A stretch of DNA of 26,352 bases, from the NCBI GenBank assembly GCA_017998475.1, contig JAGODA010000004.1, forward strand, positions 1-26,352, read 5' to 3'. Within the stretch, counting starts at the first letter, position 1. Each line of letters begins with the position of its first letter. The stretch comes from Spirochaetota bacterium (GTDB lineage Bacteria > Spirochaetota > UBA4802 > UBA5368). A program made the translations under genes and the position numbers. This document shows, piece after piece, positions 8,129-14,225 of this stretch. Under the pieces are notes generated by a model. The model worked only from the letters and a program-made list of their open reading frames with translations, made no database searches and was not told the DNA's origin.

Positions 8129-8935
8129 TCAGGGCCAGGGCTCCCAGTCGCCCCAGTTCTTCAGGTACTTGGCAAACGCGGGCGTTTGCATCACATTGCC
8201 CTCCAGGAATTTTTTCGTTTCCTTCACAATCTCCTGCTCCCTATGAAGGGTGATCTCGCCGGTCATCACCCTCGTCCTTAGAAATACGAAATAGGTATCG
8301 AGCACGTCGTGAGTGCAGTAATCGTTTATCTCCCCGGACTTCCCCTCGAGGAAGAGAGGGTACACCTCGTCCCCGCTGGTATCCATCTTCCCCGGCTTGC
8401 CCAGCACCTTGGCAAGGAGGTTCAGGCCTCCCTGCATCTTGATGGCGTTGTAATTCGACAGCCAGTCATGAAGATCGATGTGCCGGGTTCCGAAGCGATA
8501 CCGGGCGCCGAATTTGTCCTTCAGCTGTCGTTTCAATGGAACGCCATATCGATAGGCCATAAGTTCCAACAGCGGAATATCGAAACCTCTTCCATTGAAA
8601 CTGACAAGCGACGCGTCAGGGTAGCTGTTCTCCACTCCGTCCCAGAAAAGCCGTGTCATCTCTCCGGCCCTGAACTTCGGGAAATCGAGGGAAACCATCT
8701 CGCCGAGATTGAATTTCTCGCCCACTTTCGCCACGCAGATGGATACGGGATACTGGAAGGTCACCGGTATGAATGATGACGCCCCCTGAGAGTTGGCCAG
8801 AACCTCCTCCTGGAAGAGCCGTATCGCGGTCGCGTCGTCGATATCCTGGCCCGGAAACTTGACCATTTTGATCAGGCGCGCGTCCGGAACCGATTCTATG
8901 TCGAATACGAGATATTTTACGTCTTTTCTGTCCAA
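8129..8935 (-). CDS. Predicted 3'-5' exonuclease of the DNA polymerase B-like family
   Basis: The protein belongs to the DnaQ-like fold, PolB exonuclease-like group (the WlaX-type family). Metal-binding motifs are visible: ExoI FDIES (Asp12 and Glu14 in the form given here), ExoII in SFNGRGFDIPLLE, and ExoIII in YCTHDVLDTY. It has no polymerase domain, so it is a stand-alone nuclease, probably acting on DNA or RNA ends in the cytoplasm. The start TTG 8935 (268 residues) is chosen because the frame's upstream GTG at 8983 lies inside a terminator hairpin. TTG 8935 is preceded by AGGGCGG, and the protein then begins just before the conserved ExoI strand. An in-frame CTG at 8941 is possible. Substrate is unknown. 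Confidence 0.82.
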   Translation of the reverse strand: MDRKDVKYLVFDIESVPDARLIKMVKFPGQDIDDATAIRLFQEEVLANSQGASSFIPVTFQYPVSICVAKVGEKFNLGEMVSLDFPKFRAGEMTRLFWDGVENSYPDASLVSFNGRGFDIPLLELMAYRYGVPLKRQLKDKFGARYRFGTRHIDLHDWLSNYNAIKMQGGLNLLAKVLGKPGKMDTSGDEVYPLFLEGKSGEINDYCTHDVLDTYFVFLRTRVMTGEITLHREQEIVKETKKFLEGNVMQTPAFAKYLKNWGDWEPWP

Positions 8936-8956
8936 ATACAGTACCGCCCTTACATT

Positions 8957-8992
8957 AAAAAGGCATGCGGCCCCACCAATCACCGCATGCCT
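8957..8992 (-). terminator. Intrinsic terminator after the HEAT-repeat gene
   Basis: On the minus strand AGGCATGCGG (8992-8983) pairs perfectly with CCGCATGCCT (8970-8961) over a 12-base loop and runs straight into TTTT (8960-8957). It lies about 45 bp after the HEAT-repeat stop codon, so it separates that gene from the exonuclease gene. Confidence 0.75.
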
Positions 8993-9038
8993 GGTTATGC
9001 CCGCCCGTGCGGGACGATCGCTCCCGTAATCGGGGGCG

Positions 9039-9506
9039 CTATTTCTTTTTCATTTTCGCTTCCATTTTGTCAATATAATCTTTAATATAAGGATCGGATT
9101 CCTTCTCTTTTGCCGATTTGAGAGCGTCGATTGACTTTGTCGAGCCTATCCTCGAAATGGCCAGTATGGCTGCGTACCGCACGTCGGCGCTCGAATCGTT
9201 GAGCAGGGCCCCGTTGAGCGCCTCGACACCCGCCTCATCGCCGATGAGGCCGAGCGCAACGCACGCGTGCATCCTCGCCTTCGCGCTGGAATTGTTCTTG
9301 ATGACTGACGCAAGGGACGGAATCGCCTGCTTCTCACCGTCATTTCCGAGCTTATCCGCCGCCGCGATCACGGCGGCCTCGTCCTTGCCTGACAGATCGG
9401 CGATATATTCCTGGGTCGTTTTCTGTTTCGGCTTTGAGGAGTCCTGCGCGAACGATACCGACGTCATCATCGCCACGGCAAGACCCGCAATCAGATATCT
9501 TTTCAT
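9039..9506 (-). CDS. Secreted HEAT-repeat protein
   Basis: This is a 155-residue protein with a Sec-type signal peptide: charged MKRY, a hydrophobic core, and probable signal-peptidase I cleavage after SFA (about residue 20). The mature part is two or more HEAT-type helical repeats, recognisable in AIPSLASVIKNNSSAKARMHACVALGLIG and the following unit EALNGALLNDSSADVRYAAILAISRIG. The C-terminus is lysine-rich. HEAT repeats are protein-binding scaffolds; no catalytic motif is seen. A GAGGAG ribosome site precedes ATG 9506. It is probably periplasmic and monocistronic, with its own promoter and terminator. Partner unknown. Confidence 0.85.
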   Translation of the reverse strand: MKRYLIAGLAVAMMTSVSFAQDSSKPKQKTTQEYIADLSGKDEAAVIAAADKLGNDGEKQAIPSLASVIKNNSSAKARMHACVALGLIGDEAGVEALNGALLNDSSADVRYAAILAISRIGSTKSIDALKSAKEKESDPYIKDYIDKMEAKMKKK

Positions 9507-9575
9507 TATTGACTCCTCTTGTTAGTGATGCGACAGTAGTCTTTTACGCCTGTTCCCTGCGGATGAGGCCCCTTG

Positions 9576-9605
9576 AGTATGCGTGATTTTATCGAAGAAT
9601 GTCAA
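9576..9605 (-). promoter_or_regulatory. Putative promoter of the HEAT-repeat gene
   Basis: On the minus strand a consensus TTGACA (9605-9600) is followed after 18 bp by CATACT (9581-9576), which is preceded by G to give GCATAC. The start codon lies about 70 bp downstream. A near-identical arrangement faces the other way for the S1 gene. Confidence 0.55.
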
Positions 9606-9655
9606 TTATTTTATACCCGTCATGAAAAATTAGCCCTCGCGGTCAAAATTATTAT

Positions 9656-9686
9656 TTGACAGGAGATAGGGGACATAAAGCATACA
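9656..9686 (+). promoter_or_regulatory. Putative promoter of the S1-domain gene
   Basis: A consensus TTGACA (9656-9661) is followed after 18 bp by GCATAC (9680-9685), with an alternative CATACA register one base on. This leaves a leader of roughly 20 bases before ATG 9714. The -10 match is weak, but the element repeats that of the divergent HEAT-repeat promoter. Confidence 0.45.
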
Positions 9687-9713
9687 GACATCATACCATC
9701 ACCGGGACAGGCA

Positions 9714-11147
9714 ATGGACGAAGAAAGAATGAACCAGGAAAACTTTTCCGCGTTACTGGAAGAATCCCTCAGGGGAAACGACAGCTTTTCGGTAGGAGAC
9801 GAGGTAAACGGCAAGGTTGTTTTTATTACCGCGGACAGCGTATTCGTGGACATGGCCGGAAAAAGCGAGGCGATAATAGATAAAAAGGAATTCCTGGACG
9901 AAAAAGGTATCATCGGGATCTCCGTCGGCGATTCTGTCCGCGCCTATGTCGTATCCATCCGTCGCGGAGAGATAATGCTCACCACGCGAATAGGAAGGGG
10001 CCCCGCCTCGCCGGAGATCATCGATACCGCCCGCAGGCATGGCATCCCCGTGGAAGGAACTGTCGCGTCCGTTACCAACGGCGGTTACCGTATCTCCCTT
10101 TCCGGAATAGACTGCTTCTGCCCTTTTTCCCAGATGGATTTCAAATCGCCGTCGAAACCCGAAGACCTCATCGGTAAATCATTCTCCTTCAAAGTCACCC
10201 AGGTAACCGAAAAAGGACGCAATATCGTTCTTTCACGCCGCGCGCTTCTGGAGGAAACTCGCCAGCTCAGGGAAAGCGAGCTGAGGGAATCACTTAAAGT
10301 GGGTGATGTAGTAACCGGAAAGGTATCGTCGCGCCAGAACTTCGGCCTCTTTGTGGACCTTGGAGGCGTCGAAGCGCTGGTGCCCCGGGCCGAGGTTTCG
10401 TGGAGCAGGTCCGTCGGCATGGACTCATACTCGGTGGGTGACGAGGTTCGCGCACTCGTACTGTCGGTCGACTGGGAGAGCCGCAGGCACAGCCTGAGCA
10501 TACGTCAGGCGCAGCCGCATCCCTGGGAGAATATCGGCCGCTACGCGGCGGGCATGGAGATGAAAGGCATCGTCACCAATATCATCAAAAGCGGTGCGTT
10601 CGTCGAGATCGAGCCCGGTATCGAGGGTTTCCTTCCCGTTTCAAAAATGAGCTATACGAAGCGCGTAAACAGGCCCGAGGACGCCGTATCGGTCGGCGCC
10701 TCGATAAATGTCAGGATAATCGAAATCGACACGAAAGAGAGAAAGATATCACTCGAGCTGCTCACCGGCGAGGCCGATCCATGGCAGGCGGACCCTTCCG
10801 ATCTGCTCGACTCGTTTTTCAGCGCCACCGTCGAGTCCGTGCGGTCCAATGGCGTTACGGCCCGCCTCTCCAACGGAATGCTCGGCTTTATCCCCCGGGA
10901 GGAATGCGCACAGCCGCGCGGCGCCGATCTTCAGAGCGCCTACCCCGCGGGAAAAGAGTTAAAGGTCATAATCAAATCGCTCGACAGGACGAACAGACGG
11001 CTGACACTGAGCGAAACTGGCGCGGCCAGAAAGGAGGAGCGCCAGGAATACGAGAAGTTCATGAAAAGCTCTTCGGCTCCGGAAGAGGGTTCGGCTTTCG
11101 GGCGTCTCTTCAAACAGAAATTCGAGGAAATCCAGAAAAAAGGCTGA
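9714..11147 (+). CDS. S1 RNA-binding domain protein (ribosomal protein S1-like)
   Basis: The 477 residues hold five S1-type OB folds at about 27-93, 110-176, 195-265, 279-349 and 366-433. The third and fourth are the most typical (VGDVVTGKVSSRQNFGLFVDL, then a GxxGFxP-type loop EGFLPVS). The second is the most divergent. A charged C-terminal tail follows. The protein is likely an RNA-binding factor resembling ribosomal protein S1, which helps mRNA bind the 30S subunit. It is shorter than the six-domain E. coli S1 and has no cytidylate kinase fusion. Whether it is the true rpsA or an S1 paralogue cannot be decided from this window. Start ATG 9714 has only a weak GGGACAGG site; ATG 9729 is an alternative. 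Confidence 0.85.
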   Translation: MDEERMNQENFSALLEESLRGNDSFSVGDEVNGKVVFITADSVFVDMAGKSEAIIDKKEFLDEKGIIGISVGDSVRAYVVSIRRGEIMLTTRIGRGPASPEIIDTARRHGIPVEGTVASVTNGGYRISLSGIDCFCPFSQMDFKSPSKPEDLIGKSFSFKVTQVTEKGRNIVLSRRALLEETRQLRESELRESLKVGDVVTGKVSSRQNFGLFVDLGGVEALVPRAEVSWSRSVGMDSYSVGDEVRALVLSVDWESRRHSLSIRQAQPHPWENIGRYAAGMEMKGIVTNIIKSGAFVEIEPGIEGFLPVSKMSYTKRVNRPEDAVSVGASINVRIIEIDTKERKISLELLTGEADPWQADPSDLLDSFFSATVESVRSNGVTARLSNGMLGFIPREECAQPRGADLQSAYPAGKELKVIIKSLDRTNRRLTLSETGAARKEERQEYEKFMKSSSAPEEGSAFGRLFKQKFEEIQKKG

Positions 11148-11163
11148 GCGAAATACATCGGGG

Positions 11164-11517
11164 ATGATCAAGTTAAAAAGCGGTTCCGAGGTACCCTACA
11201 ACCGTGATATCGACGCTTTCCTGAACTCCCTGGCTCACTCTATAATCAGCGAATCGATCCACTCGCCTTCCATCCCGCAGGACACCTCCGAGGACATTCG
11301 GAACGAGGCGGTCCTGCGCGAAATAATGGACAACTGCATATACGTCACGCACCAGGTATTTGAACTGTTCAAGCGCGATGAAAACGCCGGCAAGCTTCTG
11401 GCCACCGGCTTTCTCTTCAATTTTGTAATTCTTGTTCTGAGGATGATGGAAGGCCCCATCTCCCACGGATTCCATGTGTCCGCGGACGGGAACGGCGGCA
11501 CGGAAACGTCTCACTGA
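11164..11517 (+). CDS. Conserved-looking small protein of unknown function
   Basis: This 117-residue frame starts 16 bp after the S1 gene on the same strand, behind a CGGGG site, so it is likely its operon partner. I do not recognise the family. It appears helical, with an acidic middle and one moderately hydrophobic helix (KLLATGFLFNFVILVLRMM, about 81-99) that could be membrane-associated or a buried core helix. The last 18 residues are small and polar. Its stop overlaps the stop region of the opposing CheX gene by 7 bp. It is probably real, given spacing and codon use. Confidence 0.65.
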   Translation: MIKLKSGSEVPYNRDIDAFLNSLAHSIISESIHSPSIPQDTSEDIRNEAVLREIMDNCIYVTHQVFELFKRDENAGKLLATGFLFNFVILVLRMMEGPISHGFHVSADGNGGTETSH

Positions 11518-11933
11518 ACGCCGCAATCCCCGATTGAAATGCAGAACCTGCCCATGCGCGACGAGAATATCTTCCGGTTCACCCGGGGGCGTTCGGACAG
11601 GGCACTGGCCTTCTCCGGAGGATGTATGCACGCGGTATCATCGCACGCCGTCAGCGCGTTACCGGCTATCATATTCGCCATTTCGCCGACAAAATCGTAG
11701 TCGACCTCGCCCCCGCTTTGGGTGGCTCCCATGTGCTCCTTGAGCGAATCGAGCATGCGTCTTTCCATGTGCAGGGACATGATCTTGTCGCCATGGTATG
11801 TCATTTTCATGTCGACCCCTATTACGTCGCCTTCAAACGTATCGGCCTCTTTCTTCACATAGAGTCTGCTGCCGAAAAACAGCCTGAACACCTTCCTGGC
11901 CGAACGCTCGATGTCATGATCAAGTTTTTCCAT
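11511..11933 (-). CDS. cheX: CheX-type chemotaxis phosphatase domain protein
   Basis: The 140-residue protein matches the CheC/CheX/FliY phosphatase family. The active-site pattern D-x3-E-x2-N is present as DFVGEMAN (Asp80, Glu84, Asn87), followed by MIAGNAL and a proline pair about 18 residues later. The ending IFSSRMGRFCISI resembles the final CheX strand. CheX removes phosphate from CheY-P, resetting flagellar or other motility signalling. ATG 11933 is chosen because AGGGAAGAA precedes it and the protein then begins as other CheX proteins do. The frame extends 37 codons upstream with no family likeness. No other chemotaxis gene is adjacent, and the real substrate may be another receiver. 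Confidence 0.8.
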   Translation of the reverse strand: MEKLDHDIERSARKVFRLFFGSRLYVKKEADTFEGDVIGVDMKMTYHGDKIMSLHMERRMLDSLKEHMGATQSGGEVDYDFVGEMANMIAGNALTACDDTACIHPPEKASALSERPRVNRKIFSSRMGRFCISIGDCGVQ

Positions 11934-12053
11934 TGATTCTTCCCTGCCTTCTGGTAAATTTGCCCGTCGCAACGGATACCGCCCGGAACGTGTAACGGGC
12001 GCCGGGTGTGCTTCCATTTTCAGCTTTTTACGCGGCGTTTTCATCGATCGTAT

Positions 12054-12153
12054 GATATAATAATCGGAAGCAAAGGCCTTACTAAATAAGCTTTTTACCG
12101 CCCCCGGGGAGGGACTTCTAACGTTCCCCGGTCAGGCGGTCGCCCGCGACCGG
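12054..12153 (+). promoter_or_regulatory. Extended -10 promoter and leader hairpin for the HAD phosphatase gene
   Basis: TGATATAAT (12053-12061) is a perfect -10 hexamer with the TG of an extended -10 element; no good -35 is visible. The roughly 95-base leader includes an AT-rich dyad, CTTA-CTAAA-TAAG (12078-12090), then TTTTT. Close to the gene, CCGGTC (12128-12133) pairs with GACCGG (12148-12153), whose last bases begin the GGAGGAAGG ribosome site. The hairpin could therefore modulate translation; this is inference. Confidence 0.5.
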
Positions 12154-12161
12154 AGGAAGGA

Positions 12162-12872
12162 ATGACCAAGTCCATACTTTTCGACATCGATGGAACCATA
12201 TTGAACTGCCATGGCGCGGGACGCCTTTCCCTCGAACGCGCCTGCCGTGACGTATTCGGCACCACGGGACGAATGTCCGAAATCAATTTCCAGGGGAAAA
12301 CCGATCCGCTCATTCTTTATGAGGCCCTGCTTCCCGTCGGGTTCCAGCGCGCGGAAATCGACTCTCGCCTCGACGAGCTCAGAGAACGCTATACCGCCGA
12401 GCTTTCGGTGCTGATTCATGAACATGAGGTCGTGCTTTTGCCGGGAATCACGGGCCTGCTCGAAAAACTGTCTTCTATGGACGGCCTTATCGTGGGTCTC
12501 CTTACCGGAAACTTCCGGAAAGGCGCGGAGATAAAGCTGTCCCGGTTCGGGCTGAACCGGTTTTTCCCATTCGGTGTTTTCGGCGACGACACGGCCGATC
12601 GCAACGAAATGCCGCCTATCGCGCGAACGAAAATCCGACGGATATTCGATGTAGATATAGCTTTCGAGGATATGGTAATAATCGGTGATACCGTTTACGA
12701 CGTGGAGTGCGGTAAACGTTCGGGAGCCCGGACCATCGCCGTGGGGACGGGATGGGCTTCCCGCGAGGAGCTTCTGGAGCGCCGGCCGGACCGTTATCTC
12801 GACGATTTAGGGGATACTGACGGCGTAATGACGGTGCTGACGGAAATGCTCGGGCTCGAACCCGCTATTTGA
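12162..12872 (+). CDS. HAD-superfamily hydrolase, phosphoglycolate phosphatase-like
   Basis: The 236-residue protein has the full HAD motif set: motif I FDIDGT (nucleophile Asp8, acid/base Asp10), motif II LLTGN, a conserved Lys in the RTKIRR region, and motif IV IIGDTVYDVECG. A helical cap of the C1 type sits between motifs I and II. Such enzymes hydrolyse small phosphate esters; Gph-like phosphoglycolate phosphatase or a beta-phosphoglucomutase relative are the nearest guesses. A strong GGAGGAAGG site precedes ATG 12162. It is a single-gene unit on the plus strand, and its 3' end overlaps the mutase gene by 8 bp tail to tail. Substrate is not predictable from sequence. Confidence 0.88.
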   Translation: MTKSILFDIDGTILNCHGAGRLSLERACRDVFGTTGRMSEINFQGKTDPLILYEALLPVGFQRAEIDSRLDELRERYTAELSVLIHEHEVVLLPGITGLLEKLSSMDGLIVGLLTGNFRKGAEIKLSRFGLNRFFPFGVFGDDTADRNEMPPIARTKIRRIFDVDIAFEDMVIIGDTVYDVECGKRSGARTIAVGTGWASREELLERRPDRYLDDLGDTDGVMTVLTEMLGLEPAI

Positions 12873-14223
12873 ACATTCGAACGAAATACCGGTATATATC
12901 GCCAGCCTGCTTATCGTCCCTGCCTTCCGTAATGATACGAAAGATGGGCTCTGTGTTGGACGAACGCAGGTGCACCCACCCTCCCAAGAACGGACCGCCG
13001 CGTACGAAATCGATCCGCAGACCGTCGATATCGCTGATGCGTTCACCACGGTACTCAGACGCCACCCTCGAAATTATGGAACCGGTGTCGGCCCCCGGAG
13101 GAAGCGGTATCTTGCCTTTTTTCATGGTGTATCGGGGCAGTTCCGCTACAAGTTCCGAAACGCTCCCGTCCCGTTCCGCCATCATCTCCAGCACATAGAC
13201 TATTCCCGCAAGACTGTCGCGACCGAGGTGAATTTCGGGGGATATCACTCCTCCGTTCCCCTCGCCCCCTATTCTCGCCCCGAGCTTGCGCATGCGTTCC
13301 ACCACATTAATCTCACCCACCCGTGTGCGCGTGAAGGGGGACGCGTGGCGCTTCGCGATATCCTCAACCGCCCTGGTTGTTGACAGGTTCACAACCACCC
13401 TGCCCGGTCGTTTGGAAAGCAGGTGCTCGGTAACCAGGGCCAGCGTGTATTCCTCGCCGATCGGAGCTCCGTTTTCATCAACGATCGCGAGCCTGTCGGC
13501 GTCGGGATCCTGGGCGAATCCTATATCGGCCGCCGAGGACCGCACAGCTTCGCGCAGGTCGGAAAGGTTTTCGGCGAGCGGTTCGGCCCCGCGGGGGAAC
13601 GTGCCGGTTATCTCGCAGTGCACCGGTATGACCTCACAGCCCAGTCTTTCAAGCAGACGACGGGTTATAACGGAGCCGGCCCCGTTTACGGAATCGAGCG
13701 CCACCCGGAAACGACGCAGGGCGATTGCCCCGGCATCGACGACTTCCAGCACGCGCTCGATATGGATGTCCGCCGCGTCTGTGCGGCGCGAAACCTTTCC
13801 AAAGGCGTCCCACGCCTTCGGACTGTGTTCCCGTTCCATGAGGTTAAAAAATCTGCCGATCTCCTTCCGATCGAGAAAGGTACCCGTTTTACCTATGAGC
13901 TTGAACGCGTTCCATTCGATAGGATTGTGAGACGCGGAGATTACAATCCCCCCCGCGGCCGAGAGGTGTTCAACCATTATCTGAACGGTCGGGGTCGGGA
14001 CGACGCCTATGTCAATTACATCACACCCGTACATCGCCAGAGCGGAACACGTCATGTCGGCGATGGCTTCGCCCGTCAGTCTGCCGTCACGCCCCACGAC
14101 GACCGTTTTTCCCCGGCACTGGCACGCAAAGGCCGAGGCAACCTTCAGGATGAGCTCCGGCGTAAGGCTGTCTCCCACCACGCCCCGGATCCCCGAGACG
14201 CTCTTCATCAAGGTCCCCGCCAT
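12865..14223 (-). CDS. glmM: Phosphohexomutase, phosphoglucosamine mutase-like
   Basis: The 452-residue enzyme is of the alpha-D-phosphohexomutase superfamily. Visible are the active serine loop SASHNP (Ser98), the metal loop DPDADR (239-244), the sugar loop GEGNGG (320-325) and the phosphate loop RSSNTEP near the C-terminus. The likely reaction is glucosamine-6-phosphate to glucosamine-1-phosphate, feeding UDP-GlcNAc for peptidoglycan and LPS. The sugar loop is GEGNGG rather than the GEQSGH-like form of classical bacterial GlmM. This resembles archaeal-type GlmM and ManB-like members, so phosphomannomutase or phosphoglucomutase activity is possible. It starts 2 bp after the secA stop, with AGGGG inside the secA end, so the two are one operon. 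Confidence 0.85.
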   Translation of the reverse strand: MAGTLMKSVSGIRGVVGDSLTPELILKVASAFACQCRGKTVVVGRDGRLTGEAIADMTCSALAMYGCDVIDIGVVPTPTVQIMVEHLSAAGGIVISASHNPIEWNAFKLIGKTGTFLDRKEIGRFFNLMEREHSPKAWDAFGKVSRRTDAADIHIERVLEVVDAGAIALRRFRVALDSVNGAGSVITRRLLERLGCEVIPVHCEITGTFPRGAEPLAENLSDLREAVRSSAADIGFAQDPDADRLAIVDENGAPIGEEYTLALVTEHLLSKRPGRVVVNLSTTRAVEDIAKRHASPFTRTRVGEINVVERMRKLGARIGGEGNGGVISPEIHLGRDSLAGIVYVLEMMAERDGSVSELVAELPRYTMKKGKIPLPPGADTGSIISRVASEYRGERISDIDGLRIDFVRGGPFLGGWVHLRSSNTEPIFRIITEGRDDKQAGDIYRYFVRMFK

Positions 14224-14225
14224 GT

